From Aeromicrobium fastidiosum (GTDB lineage Bacteria; Actinomycetota; Actinomycetes; Propionibacteriales; Nocardioidaceae): DNA of 64,000 nucleotides. Below are positions 34,542 to 43,530 of this stretch, one piece after another. Position 1 is the first letter of the stretch. Every line of letters begins with the position of its first letter. Position numbers and translations under genes: made by a program. The notes under the pieces were generated by a model that saw only the letters and a list, made by a program, of their open reading frames with translations, was not told the origin of the DNA and did not search any database. The DNA is taken from NCBI RefSeq assembly GCF_017876595.1, contig NZ_JAGIOG010000001.1, positions 2,604,001-2,668,000 of the forward strand. Direction: 5' to 3'.

Positions 34542-35279
34542 TCACAGACGGAGGCGGGAGGTGGCCACGCTCAGCACCGTCCCGAGTGCGATCAGACCGA
34601 GCACCCAGAAGGTGCCGACCTGTCCGACGAGGAGCAGCGTCGGGTGGGTGGTCTCCACGCCGTCGCGCAGCACGCCCACGAGCGGAAGGATGTCCCGCCT
34701 GCGGGGACTGTCGTACCCGAGGACGCCGATGATCGGGAGGAACCACAGGCCCGCGCCGGCCGTCGCGACGAACGGGCCCAGCACGATCCAGCGCGACCCC
34801 TCCGTGCCCTTCGGCGGCCCTTGGAAGAGGATCGAGCCGAACCCGCGGAGCCCCACGAAGCAGATCGCCTCGACCAGCACGGCCAGATAGAGGCACAGGC
34901 CGAGTCCGCCCATGATGAGCAGCATGAGTGCCCCGTAGGCGAAGGCCGTGGGTGAGATGGACAGCGAGACGACGACCCACACGGCGACGTAGCCGTAGAC
35001 CGCCGGCGCGTCCCACGGCCGCCCGGTCCGGGTCCTCGGCGCGTCCGCACTGGCGACCGTCGCGGTGACCGCGCCGAACACCAACCCGGAGAAGGTCCAC
35101 GCCATGATCCCCGGACCGAAGTCGTCGCCCTCGCCGAACAGCGCCACGCCCACGATCTGTCCGACCACCGCCGTCGCCCACGCCAAGTGGGAGATCACGC
35201 CCGAGGCGCGACCGAATGCCCTCCGCAGGGGTCGCCTTCTCGGGGTGGCGGTGCCCGGTCTGCGTCGTGGTCGGTTCAT
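34542..35279 (-). CDS. Membrane protein of unknown function
   Basis: 245 residues with six or so helices. Starts with a basic segment MNRPRRRPGTATPRRRPLRR. Helices fall at about 28-50, 58-78, 90-128, 130-150, 170-190 and 215-240. No motif I can name. It stands alone, convergent with the response regulator and divergent from dusB (54 bp between starts). Confidence 0.65.
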   Translation of the reverse strand: MNRPRRRPGTATPRRRPLRRAFGRASGVISHLAWATAVVGQIVGVALFGEGDDFGPGIMAWTFSGLVFGAVTATVASADAPRTRTGRPWDAPAVYGYVAVWVVVSLSISPTAFAYGALMLLIMGGLGLCLYLAVLVEAICFVGLRGFGSILFQGPPKGTEGSRWIVLGPFVATAGAGLWFLPIIGVLGYDSPRRRDILPLVGVLRDGVETTHPTLLLVGQVGTFWVLGLIALGTVLSVATSRLRL

Positions 35280-35333
35280 CGGGCACCATCCTGCCGTGTG
35301 ATCGCGCAGCGCGGGTTGGGGGACAATGGAGGC

Positions 35334-36479
35334 ATGTCCACCTCCCTGTCGCCTCCCCGATCGCTGCGCCTCGGCGACCTCGAGGTCGCCACGCCCGTCG
35401 TGCTGGCGCCGATGGCCGGGGTCACCAACGCCGCCTTCCGGCAGCTGTGCGCCGAGCAGGGTGCGGGGCTCTACGTCTGCGAGATGATCACGTCGCGCGG
35501 CATCGTCGAGGGTGACCGCACGAGCCTGTCGATGTTGACGTTCGCGCCCAACGAGCAGTTCCGGTCGGTGCAGCTGTACGGCATCGACCCCGACACGATC
35601 GGCCGGGCCGTCGAGATCCTGTGCGCCGACCACGGCGTCGACCACGTCGACCTCAACTTCGGGTGCCCCGTGCCCAAGGTGACCCGCAAGGGCGGGGGAG
35701 CGGCCCTGCCCTGGAAGGACGTCCTGCTGGGCCAGATCCTGACGGCGGCGGTCTCGGCCGCCGCGCCCTACGGCGTCCCCGTGACGATGAAGACGCGCAA
35801 GGGCATCGACGACGACCACCTGACGTACCTCGACGCCGGTCGCATCGCGCAGGACACGGGCTGTGCCGCGATCGCCCTGCACGGACGCACCGCGGTGCAG
35901 CACTACTCGGGGCACGCCGACTGGGCGGCGATCGCTGAGCTCAAGGCCTCGGTCGACATCCCCGTGCTGGGCAACGGCGACATCTGGGAGGCGTCCGACG
36001 CGATCCGCATGGTCGAGCAGACCGGCGTCGACGGCGTCGTGGTGGGACGTGGCTGCCTCGGTCGTCCCTGGCTGTTCCGTGATCTCGCCGCTGCGTTCGC
36101 CGGCGAGACCGTCACGGAGCTGCCGCGCCTCGGCGAGGTCGCCGCGATCATGCGCCGTCATGTCGAGCTGCTCGCCGGGGTCATGGGCGAGGAGCGCGGC
36201 TGCATCGAGTTCCGCAAGCACATCGCCTGGTACCTCAAGGGCTTCGCCGCCGGCAGCGAGGTCCGCCACCAGCTCGGCATGGTCTCGTCGTTCGCAGCAC
36301 TCGACGAGCTCCTGGGACGGCTCGACCCGACCGAGGCCTACCCCGTGGGCGAGCTCGGCACGCCGCGCGGACGTCAGGGCACGCCGAAGCGGGTCGTCGT
36401 GCCCGACGGATGGCTCGACTCACGCCTCGTCGACCAGCCGCTCGATCCGCTCGCCGAGGACGCCACGTCGGGCGGCTGA
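35334..36479 (+). CDS. dusB: tRNA-dihydrouridine synthase
   Basis: 381 residues. FMN TIM barrel with APMAGVTNAAFRQLC, catalytic Cys in DLNFGCPVPKVTRKGGGAAL, HGRTAVQHYSG and the phosphate-binding NGDIW and VGRGCLGRPW. Reduces uridines in the tRNA D-loop. C-terminal helical tRNA-binding part from about 250. GGAGG is 1-2 bases before the ATG; GACAAT at 35322-35327 would make the transcript leaderless, so that GGAGG may be only the -10 spacer. Confidence 0.93.
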   Translation: MSTSLSPPRSLRLGDLEVATPVVLAPMAGVTNAAFRQLCAEQGAGLYVCEMITSRGIVEGDRTSLSMLTFAPNEQFRSVQLYGIDPDTIGRAVEILCADHGVDHVDLNFGCPVPKVTRKGGGAALPWKDVLLGQILTAAVSAAAPYGVPVTMKTRKGIDDDHLTYLDAGRIAQDTGCAAIALHGRTAVQHYSGHADWAAIAELKASVDIPVLGNGDIWEASDAIRMVEQTGVDGVVVGRGCLGRPWLFRDLAAAFAGETVTELPRLGEVAAIMRRHVELLAGVMGEERGCIEFRKHIAWYLKGFAAGSEVRHQLGMVSSFAALDELLGRLDPTEAYPVGELGTPRGRQGTPKRVVVPDGWLDSRLVDQPLDPLAEDATSGG

Positions 36480-36490
36480 GGGCCTTCCGC

Positions 36491-36576
36491 TGCCTGCGGC
36501 ACGCGATCTGTGACGCCCACGGCGCCACGTGTCCGCCGTGACGCCGCTCGTGCCACAGATCGGGGGAGCGGCAGGC
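36491..36576. repeat. Palindromic junction between dusB and the convergent PH-domain gene
   Basis: CGATCTGTG (36504-36512) pairs with CACAGATCG (36554-36562), with outer CTGCC/GGCAG and inner CACGGCG/CGCCGTG arms. Probably a bidirectional terminator. Sequence unrelated to the GCGTCCA family. Confidence 0.5.
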
Positions 36577-37890
36577 TCAGGCCCGCGACGACCTCGCCCG
36601 CTCGAGCTGGGCCAGCAGCACCGCACGCGCGTCGTGCTCGTCGAGGTGCCGGCCATCGGCGTCGACCGGGCCCTCGGGCGTGTGCACCTCGACCGTCGCG
36701 ACCTTGCGGCGTCGCTGCAGCGGTCCCTGGCGCAGCTCGACCGACTGCGTGCGCTGGTGCGGCACGATGCTGGTCGTCTGCTGGATCCACCCCTCGTGAG
36801 CCACGAACGCCGCGGCGTCGGCGCCCACCCAGCGGTAGCGCCACCCGATCGGCGCGAAGAGGCGGGAGCGTCGGGGTGCGTGGATGTGCTCGACGTCGGC
36901 CGTCGCGTGCGACACGAGCTCGGCGATGACGGCCGCCGCAAGCGCCCGGTCGGCGATCGGCAGCAGGATCGACGACGACGAGTCGCGCTCGTCCTCGCCG
37001 TGCGAGGCGTAGCCCGCAATGTCGACCTCGAGCCGTTGCCAGCCCAGCCGCCGCCACACGAACGGCTCCTTGATCGCGATGCCCTGCACGCGATCGAACG
37101 GGATGGTCTGCGACGTGCGCGACAACAGGCCCCGCTCGATGCGCAGACCGCGCTCGCCGCGTGACAGCGTGAAGTTCCACTGCTGGAGCACGCGCATCGC
37201 GACGATCTGCGCGAGCCACGTCGCGAGCGGGATGATGCCGCCGAGGAGCACCAGCACGCCGACGAACCAGACCGCCAGGACCAGCAGCACGACCGAGCCG
37301 ATCGCGGCGAACAGGAAGTCGAGCGACAGCAGCGTGCCGATCACGACCCGCTCCGGCGGCACGCGCGTGATGATGCTGCGGTGCTCCTCGCGCGGCTCGT
37401 CCAGCGACTCACCGTGCGCCCGCGCCATCAACACGCGCCGCAGGTCACGGGCGTCGGCCAGCGTGAGGAACTTGAGGGTGGAGCGCGAGTCCTTGCCGCC
37501 CGCCATCTCGATGCGCAGCTCGGCCAGCCCGAGCACGCGGGCGACCAGTGGCTCGGCGATGTCGACCGACTGGATGCGCTCGTAGGGGATGCGGCGGGAC
37601 GACTTGGTGACCAGGCCGGTGTTGATGCGCAGCTCGGTGCCGTCGATGACGTAGCGGGTGAACAGCCAGCCGACGTAGCCGATGGCCACGCCGACCACGA
37701 GGCCGGCGACCAGCGCGATGCCGAGGCTCACGATGGCGGGGATGTCGCCCCACGAGTCACCGCCGAAGATCGTGCCGACGAGGCCGACGACGACCGCCAC
37801 CGCGAACCGCGCACCCTGCACGACCGCCGTCAGGGGATGGGTGCGACGCCCCACCGTCTCGGAGGCGGACGGGTCAGAGACCTGCTCCAC
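36577..37890 (-). CDS. YdbT-like membrane protein with bacterial PH (bPH_2) domains
   Basis: 437 residues. Two helices at about 28-75, a PH-like domain (TRYVIDGTELRINTGLVTKSSRRIPYERIQSVDI), helices at about 185-230, a second PH-like domain (FTLSRGERGLRIERGLLSRTSQTIPFDRVQGIAI) and a third partial copy at about 345-405 (RYRWVGADAAAFVAHEGWIQQTTSIVPHQRTQSVEL). This triple arrangement is that of B. subtilis YdbT, linked to resistance against other bacteria's antibiotics. It overlaps the ydbS-like gene by 17 bp. Confidence 0.82.
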   Translation of the reverse strand: MEQVSDPSASETVGRRTHPLTAVVQGARFAVAVVVGLVGTIFGGDSWGDIPAIVSLGIALVAGLVVGVAIGYVGWLFTRYVIDGTELRINTGLVTKSSRRIPYERIQSVDIAEPLVARVLGLAELRIEMAGGKDSRSTLKFLTLADARDLRRVLMARAHGESLDEPREEHRSIITRVPPERVVIGTLLSLDFLFAAIGSVVLLVLAVWFVGVLVLLGGIIPLATWLAQIVAMRVLQQWNFTLSRGERGLRIERGLLSRTSQTIPFDRVQGIAIKEPFVWRRLGWQRLEVDIAGYASHGEDERDSSSSILLPIADRALAAAVIAELVSHATADVEHIHAPRRSRLFAPIGWRYRWVGADAAAFVAHEGWIQQTTSIVPHQRTQSVELRQGPLQRRRKVATVEVHTPEGPVDADGRHLDEHDARAVLLAQLERARSSRA

Positions 37891-38365
37891 GCGACTCTCC
37901 CAGCTCGGTCAGGCGGTTGCGCAGCCTCGTGGCCTCCTCGGCCGGCAGGCCCGGGATGTCGGCGGCCGTCTCGCTGCTGGCGGTGTGCAGGGTGACGGTC
38001 GCGATGCCGTACGCCCGGTCGAGCGGGCCGGCCTCGACGTCGACGAACTGCATGCGGCCGTAGGGGATCGCGACGAGTCGCTTGAACATCACGCCCCGGG
38101 TGACCAGGAGGTCGTCAGCGTTCTCGGCATAGCCCCAGCTGCGCTGGTTGCGTCCCGCCCACGTCCATCCCCACACGCCTCCAGCGAGGCCGATCACCGC
38201 GACGGGTGTGCCGATCCACCAGAGGTCAGGCAGCACCAGCACGAGCACGACCCCGACCAGCACGACGACGGCCGCGGCAGAGGAGAGCAGGATGCGGCGC
38301 ACCGTCGCGAGCCGCGGTGAGACACGCTGCCACTCACCGACCGCGGGGGCGAAGAGGTTGTCCAT
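37874..38365 (-). CDS. YdbS-like bPH_2 membrane protein
   Basis: 163 residues: two helices (about 22-60) and one bPH_2 domain (SWGYAENADDLLVTRGVMFKRLVAIPYGRMQFVDVEAGPLDRAYGIATVTLHTAS). Works with the YdbT-like partner encoded next. TAGGGT on the minus strand (38372-38377) lies six bases before the ATG, so the two-gene transcript probably begins at the start codon. Confidence 0.84.
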   Translation of the reverse strand: MDNLFAPAVGEWQRVSPRLATVRRILLSSAAAVVVLVGVVLVLVLPDLWWIGTPVAVIGLAGGVWGWTWAGRNQRSWGYAENADDLLVTRGVMFKRLVAIPYGRMQFVDVEAGPLDRAYGIATVTLHTASSETAADIPGLPAEEATRLRNRLTELGESRGAGL

Positions 38366-38509
38366 CCGTTCACCCTAGCCACGCCGTGCTGGGCACGCGG
38401 CGCTGAGTTGACCGGCCACCGGGCACGGTGGGAGACTGATAGACGCAGACCTCGGATTCTGCCCCTTCCCAGCACGTCATTAGTCAGTCCAGCGCGCGGA
38501 GATACAGTC

Positions 38510-38710
38510 ATGGCCAAAGCACTTGTCGGATACCTCGGCGGACCCACCAACGACCAGCTGCAGCAGACGGCAACGATGCGACGTCGCATCGCCGATCTCG
38601 AGAACGAGGTCCTGCGCCTCAAGGTCGAGAACGACGGCCTGCTCGCGGCCCTGCGCGAGCGCGTCGACCAGGTCTCGGCCAGCGACCTGGCCGAGCCCGT
38701 CTCGCACTGA
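38510..38710 (+). CDS. Small coiled-coil protein upstream of smc
   Basis: 66 residues. After a short head (MAKALVGYLGGPTNDQLQQ), residues 20-50 form a leucine-heptad coiled coil (MRRRIADLENEVLRLKVENDGLLAALRE) and a Ser/Asp-rich tail ends it. Function unknown; I would guess a dimeric scaffold. Shine-Dalgarno GGAG about 8 bp before the ATG. The 144 bp between it and the divergent PH gene holds both promoters and nothing else I can name. Confidence 0.72.
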   Translation: MAKALVGYLGGPTNDQLQQTATMRRRIADLENEVLRLKVENDGLLAALRERVDQVSASDLAEPVSH

Positions 38711-38777
38711 CACGCGCTGACTCCCGGCGGACGTCGCGCTCTGCCGCCGCGCCGCACTAGGGTGGCTCCATCCTGAT

Positions 38778-38804
38778 CGACTGCAGTTCGAGACGTCGCA
38801 GTCG
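38778..38804 (+). promoter_or_regulatory. Hairpin in the smc 5' untranslated region
   Basis: CGACTGC (38778-38784) and GCAGTCG (38798-38804) form a perfect 7-bp stem in the leader between a TAGGGT -10 (38758-38763) and the smc TTG start (38826). It ends 10 bp before the Shine-Dalgarno (TAGGAG), so it could modulate smc mRNA stability or translation. Confidence 0.35.
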
Positions 38805-38825
38805 CCGTTCGCCGTAGGAGCCACG

Positions 38826-41800
38826 TTGTACCTCAAGAGCCTCACCCTGCGTGGGTTCAAGTCGTTCGCGTCCTCGACGACCCTGCAGCTCGAGCCCGGC
38901 ATCACCGCGGTGGTGGGGCCCAATGGCTCCGGCAAGTCCAACGTCGTCGACGCCCTGTCGTGGGTCATGGGCGAGCAGGGTGCCAAGTCGCTGCGCGGCG
39001 GCAAGATGGAGGACGTCATCTTCGCCGGCACGTCGGGCCGTCCCCCGCTGGGCCGCGCCGAGGTCGTCCTGACGATCGACAACGCCGACGGCGCGCTGCC
39101 CATCGAGTACAGCGAGGTCACGATCTCGCGCACGATGTTCCGCAACGGCGGCTCGGAGTACGCGATCAACGGCAACACGTGCCGCCTGCTCGACGTCCAG
39201 GAGCTGCTCAGCGACTCCGGCATCGGGCGCGAGATGCACGTCATCGTCGGCCAGGGCCAGCTCGACAGCGTCCTGCGGGCCACGCCCGAGGAGCGCCGCG
39301 GGTTCATCGAGGAGGCCGCCGGCGTCCTCAAGCACCGCAAGCGCAAGGAGAAGGCGCTCCGCAAGCTCGACGCGACGCAGGGCAACCTGACCCGCCTCAA
39401 CGACGTCCTCACCGAGCTGCGCCGCCAGCTCAAGCCGCTGGGCCGTCAGGCCGAGGTGGCCAGGCGTGCCGCCGTCATCCAGGCGGACGTCCGCGACGCC
39501 CGGGCCCGACTGCTCGCCGACGACATCGTCACGGCCCGCACCACGATCGAGACCGAGCTCGCCGACGAGGCCGCCCTCAAGCAGCGCCGCCAGGGCGTCG
39601 AGCAGGCGATCGCCGCGGCGCGCGAGCAGGAGACCGAGCTGGAGGACCAGCTGCGGGAGGACTCGCCGAGGCTCTCGGCGGCGCAGGAGACCTGGTACGG
39701 CCTGTCGGGGCTGCGCGAGCGGCTGCGCGGCACCGCGGGCCTCGCCAACGAGCGCATCCGCCTCGCCGCGGTCGAGGCCGACGACCGGCGCGAGGGCCGT
39801 GAGCCCGAGGAGCTCGAGGCCGAGGCACGCCGTGCGCAGGAGCAGCACGAGCAGCTCAGCGCGGGCGTCGCCCGGGCGACGCAGGCCCTCGAGGCCGTCA
39901 TCGCCGAGCGGGGCGAGGCCGAGACCGCGTACACCGCCGAGGAGCGTCGCGTCGCGGGCCTGCTGAGGGCCGCCGCCGACCAGCGCGAGGGCCTGGCCCG
40001 CCTGCACGGCCAGGTCAACGCGCTCAAGAGCCGCGCCACGGCCGCGGGTGAGGAGATCGGCCGGCTGACCGCCGCCCGGCAGGAGGCCGAGTCGCGGGCC
40101 GTCGACGCGCAGCGCCAGTTCACGGCGCTCGAGAACGAGATCGCGGGCCTCAACGCGGGCGAGTCGGGGCTCGACGAGAAGCTCGAGGCCGCCGAGGCCG
40201 ATCTCGAGCAGGCCATCGCCGGCCTGACGGCTCTGGCCGCCCGGCTCAACGAGGCCGAGCGCCAGCAGGCGGGTCTCGCGGCGCGCAAGGAGGCGCTCGA
40301 GCTCGGCCTGTCGCGCAAGGACGGCGCGGGGGCGCTGCTCGCGGCGACCGACGAGATCAGCGGCCTGCTCGGGTCGGTGGCTGCGCTGCTGACGGTTCGC
40401 AGCGGCTTCGAGGCCGCGATCGCCGCCGCGCTGGGCTCGGCTGCCGACGCCGTCGCGGTCGACCACCTCGACACCGCCGTCTCGGCGATGCAGCGGCTCA
40501 AGTCCGAGGACCTCGGCCGCGCGGGCATGCTGCTGGGCGGGGGAGAGGTCGACGACTCCTCGTGGCCGGGCCTGCCCGACGAGGCGACGTACGCGATCGA
40601 CGTCGTCGACGGTCCGCCCGCCCTGCAGGGGGCGCTGCGCCGGTTGCTGTTCAAGGTCGCGGTCGTCGACACGCTCGAGCAGGCGCAGGACGTCGTCCGG
40701 GTCGCATCCGACGTCACGGCCGTGACGCGCGACGGCGACATCCTCGGTGCTCACTTCGCGGCCGGCGGTTCGACGTCCAAGCAGAGCCTCATCGAGGTGC
40801 AGGCCGCCCTCGACGCCGCCGAGACCGATCTCGGCGCCGCGGCGCACACCATCGAGCGGCTGCGCTTCGAGCAGGAGGCGCTGGAGGCAGCGCGTGCCGC
40901 GGCCCAGGAGCGCGTCGATGCGTCCCTCGGTGAGCTGCACGAGTCGGACGCCACGATGGCCGCCGTCGCCGAGAACCTCGGGCACCTCGGGGCCACGTCG
41001 CGGGCCGCGCGGGGCGAGGCCGAGCGACTCGCCGCCGCGATCGCCAAGGCCGAGGAGTCGATGGCGGGTGACCTGTCGGGGCTCGCCGAGCTCGAGGACC
41101 GGCTCGCCCAGGCGCAGTCCGCGCCCGAGGAGGAGCCCGACACGGCCCTGCTCGAGGAGCTGGCCGAGAAGGCGTCGGGATGCCGCCGGGCCGAGACCGA
41201 TGCGCGTCTGGCGCTGCGCACCAACGAGGAGCGGGCCCGCGCGCTCGCAGCCCAGGTCACGTCGCTGTTCGAGGCCGCCGAGGCCGAGCGCGATGCCCGT
41301 GCCCGTGCCGCCGAGCGTCGTGCCCGCCAGCTGCGCGAGGCCGAGACCGCCCGTGCGGTCATCACGGCGGCCGATCACGTGCTCGCGCGGCTCGAGGCGT
41401 CGATCGCCGTGGCTGCGTCGCTGCGGGCCAGCATCGAGCAGTCGCGGTCGGGCCGCGAGGAGACGCTGCGCGCCGTGCGCACCCAGCTGCGCGACCTCAT
41501 GACCCAGCTCGACGGCCTCACCGACACGGTGCACAAGGACGAGATGGCGCGGGCCGAGCTGCGGCTGCGCCTCGAGGGCCTCGAGGCCCGAGCCCTCGAG
41601 GAGCTCGGACTCGACGTCGACAGCCTCGTCGCCGACTACGGCCCCGACCAGCTCGTCCCGCCGGTCACGGTGGAAGGTGAGGACGAGTCGCTGCCGGCCG
41701 AGCCCGTCCCGTACGACCGCGAGGCGCAGGTCAAGCGGCTGCGCAGCGCCGAGCGGTCGATGGCGATGCTGGGCAAGGTCAACCCGCTCGCGCTCGAGGA

Positions 41801-42377
41801 GTTCACGGCGCTCGAGGAGCGGCACCAGTTCCTGTCCGAGCAGCTCGACGACCTCCGCAAGACCCGCAAGGACCTGCTCGAGATCGTCGAGGAGGTCGAC
41901 GCCAAGGTCGAGCAGGTCTTCACCGAGGCCTGGTACGACGTCGAGAGCGCCTTCCAGCACGTCTTCACCCGGCTGTTCCCCGGCGGCGAGGGAGCGCTGA
42001 TCCTGACCGATCCGCAGAACATGCTGACGACCGGCATCGACGTCGAGGCGCGTCCCGCGGGCAAGAAGGTCAAGCGGCTGTCGCTGCTGTCGGGCGGCGA
42101 GCGCTCGCTCGTCGCGGTCGCTTTCCTCGTGGCGCTGTTCAAGGCCCGGCCCAGCCCGTTCTACATCCTCGACGAGGTCGAGGCCGCGCTCGACGACGCC
42201 AACCTCGGCCGTCTGCTCGAGCTGTACGAAGAGCTGCGCGCCAACTCGCAGCTCGTCGTCATCACCCACCAGAAGCGGACGATGGAGGTCGCCGACGCGC
42301 TCTACGGTGTCTCCATGCGGGGTGACGGCGTGTCGGCCGTCATCAGCCAGCGGCTGCGCGAGGAGGAGCCGGCGTGA
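38826..42377 (+). CDS. smc: Chromosome segregation ATPase SMC
   Basis: 1183 residues, full length. N-terminal head with Walker A GPNGSGKSN at about 33-41 and Q-loop; coiled coils about 165-500; hinge about 505-660 (AAIAAALGSAADAVAV, GRAGMLLGGGEVDD); coiled coils to about 1010; C-terminal head with signature LSGGERSLVAVAFL, Walker B FYILDEVEAALDDANL and D-loop. Condenses and organises the chromosome with ScpAB. Starts at TTG with GTAGGAG 6 bp upstream. The thioesterase GTG overlaps its stop. Confidence 0.96.
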   Translation: MYLKSLTLRGFKSFASSTTLQLEPGITAVVGPNGSGKSNVVDALSWVMGEQGAKSLRGGKMEDVIFAGTSGRPPLGRAEVVLTIDNADGALPIEYSEVTISRTMFRNGGSEYAINGNTCRLLDVQELLSDSGIGREMHVIVGQGQLDSVLRATPEERRGFIEEAAGVLKHRKRKEKALRKLDATQGNLTRLNDVLTELRRQLKPLGRQAEVARRAAVIQADVRDARARLLADDIVTARTTIETELADEAALKQRRQGVEQAIAAAREQETELEDQLREDSPRLSAAQETWYGLSGLRERLRGTAGLANERIRLAAVEADDRREGREPEELEAEARRAQEQHEQLSAGVARATQALEAVIAERGEAETAYTAEERRVAGLLRAAADQREGLARLHGQVNALKSRATAAGEEIGRLTAARQEAESRAVDAQRQFTALENEIAGLNAGESGLDEKLEAAEADLEQAIAGLTALAARLNEAERQQAGLAARKEALELGLSRKDGAGALLAATDEISGLLGSVAALLTVRSGFEAAIAAALGSAADAVAVDHLDTAVSAMQRLKSEDLGRAGMLLGGGEVDDSSWPGLPDEATYAIDVVDGPPALQGALRRLLFKVAVVDTLEQAQDVVRVASDVTAVTRDGDILGAHFAAGGSTSKQSLIEVQAALDAAETDLGAAAHTIERLRFEQEALEAARAAAQERVDASLGELHESDATMAAVAENLGHLGATSRAARGEAERLAAAIAKAEESMAGDLSGLAELEDRLAQAQSAPEEEPDTALLEELAEKASGCRRAETDARLALRTNEERARALAAQVTSLFEAAEAERDARARAAERRARQLREAETARAVITAADHVLARLEASIAVAASLRASIEQSRSGREETLRAVRTQLRDLMTQLDGLTDTVHKDEMARAELRLRLEGLEARALEELGLDVDSLVADYGPDQLVPPVTVEGEDESLPAEPVPYDREAQVKRLRSAERSMAMLGKVNPLALEEFTALEERHQFLSEQLDDLRKTRKDLLEIVEEVDAKVEQVFTEAWYDVESAFQHVFTRLFPGGEGALILTDPQNMLTTGIDVEARPAGKKVKRLSLLSGGERSLVAVAFLVALFKARPSPFYILDEVEAALDDANLGRLLELYEELRANSQLVVITHQKRTMEVADALYGVSMRGDGVSAVISQRLREEEPA

Positions 42378-42817
42378 CGGACGAGCGCGTGGGGCCGCGA
42401 CTGCGGTCGGAGTTCGTGGCGCTGCGCACCATCACGACGCGGTGGGAGGACGAGGACGTCTACGGGCACGTCAACAACGTCGTCTACTACTCGTACTTCG
42501 ACACCGCGGTCAACGGCTACCTCATGGCCGCGAGCGGCACCGACACGAGGCGTCTCGACGCGGTCGGCCTCGTCGCGGAGACCCGCTGCGAGTTCCTGCG
42601 TGAGCTGGCCTTCCCGGCCGACGTCGAGGTGGGCATCGCCGTCACGCGGCTCGGCACGTCGAGCATCGTCTACCGCCTCGCGATCTTCCAGGGCGAGAGC
42701 GACGAGCCGGCCGCGGTCGGTCACTTCGTGCACGTCTACGTCGACGCCGAGACACGCGAGGTGACCCCCGTACCCGACGTCGTCCGCGCGGCGGTGGCCC
42801 CACTCGTGGTGGCGTGA
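42374..42817 (+). CDS. Acyl-CoA thioesterase, 4HBT hotdog family
   Basis: 147 residues. The opening TTRWEDEDVYGHVNNVVYYSYFDTAVN is the 4-hydroxybenzoyl-CoA thioesterase signature with its catalytic Asp. A VAETRCEFLRELAFPADVEVGIAVTRLGTSS beta sheet follows. GTG start overlaps the smc stop. The acyl substrate cannot be told. Confidence 0.87.
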   Translation: MTDERVGPRLRSEFVALRTITTRWEDEDVYGHVNNVVYYSYFDTAVNGYLMAASGTDTRRLDAVGLVAETRCEFLRELAFPADVEVGIAVTRLGTSSIVYRLAIFQGESDEPAAVGHFVHVYVDAETREVTPVPDVVRAAVAPLVVA

Positions 42818-42843
42818 CGAGTGGGCGGGCGTAGGGTCCGAGC

Positions 42844-43401
42844 ATGACGGATCGCACCACCTACGTCCTGGTCGACGGCGAGAACATCGACGCGACCCTG
42901 GGTCAGTCGATCCTCGGACGACGCCCCCAGCCGCACGAGCGTCCCCGCTGGGACCGGCTGCTGCAGTTCGCCGAGGACCACTGGGAGCAGCCGACGCGCG
43001 GCCTGTTCTTCCTCGCCGCCAATGGCGAGCTGCCGATGCCGTTCGTGCAGGCGCTGACGTCGATGGGCTTCCAGGCGGTGCCGCTGTCGGGACGCTCCGA
43101 CGAGAAGATCGTCGACATCGCCATCCAGCGCACGCTGGAGGAGCTGGGCCGCCGCGAGGCCGATGTGATGCTCGCGAGCAACGACGGCGACTTCATCGAG
43201 CAGCTGTCACCGCTCGTGGGCGACGGTCGCCGCACGGCGCTGCTGGCGTTCCAGGAGTTCCGCAGCTCGGGCTACGTCCCGCTGTTCGACCGGGGTCTGG
43301 AGTTCCACGACCTCGAGTACGGCGTGCGGGCCTTCAACGACACGCTGCCGCGCATCCGCGTCATCCCGATCGACGAGTTCGACCCCAACGACTTCCTCTG
43401 A
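42844..43401 (+). CDS. NYN-domain putative ribonuclease
   Basis: 185 residues. NYN/PIN-like fold with acidic residues at the expected positions: YVLVDGENIDATLG (first Asp), SDEKIVDIAIQRTLEEL (second) and LASNDGDFIEQL (last pair). Actinobacterial NYN proteins next to smc are conserved but uncharacterised; RNA cleavage is inferred from the fold. TAGGGT (42832-42837) is six bases before the ATG. A tandem palindrome follows. Confidence 0.83.
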   Translation: MTDRTTYVLVDGENIDATLGQSILGRRPQPHERPRWDRLLQFAEDHWEQPTRGLFFLAANGELPMPFVQALTSMGFQAVPLSGRSDEKIVDIAIQRTLEELGRREADVMLASNDGDFIEQLSPLVGDGRRTALLAFQEFRSSGYVPLFDRGLEFHDLEYGVRAFNDTLPRIRVIPIDEFDPNDFL

Positions 43402-43404
43402 CGC

Positions 43405-43519
43405 CGAGGCGCGGGTTCCGCCCTGCCGAGGCGTGGGTTCCGTCCCGGTAGGGCGCGCGCAACCCGCGCCTCAGGGATGCGCAACCCGCGCGTCAGGGAT
43501 GCGCAACCCACGCGTCAGC
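43405..43519. repeat. 22-bp tandem units arranged as an inverted repeat
   Basis: Two left units (43405, 43427) start CGAGGCG-C/T-GGGTTCCG; three right units (43457, 43479, 43501) start GCGCAACCC-G/A-CGC. All units repeat with a 22-bp period. GAGGCGCGGGTT of unit 1 pairs perfectly with AACCCGCGCCTC of the first right unit. It separates the convergent NYN and M56 genes and is a likely two-way terminator. Confidence 0.7.
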
Positions 43520-43530
43520 GTGGTGGGGGC

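Noticed and set aside
38757-42269. A 1170-codon open frame antisense to smc
   Set aside because: It mirrors smc exactly and has the low-complexity Leu/Arg/Gly composition expected from reading a GC-rich gene backwards; smc itself has every family motif.
43405-43519. CRISPR-like array because of regular 22-bp units
   Set aside because: There are no spacers, units are only 22 bp with internal inversion, and no cas gene is present; it is a palindromic junction.
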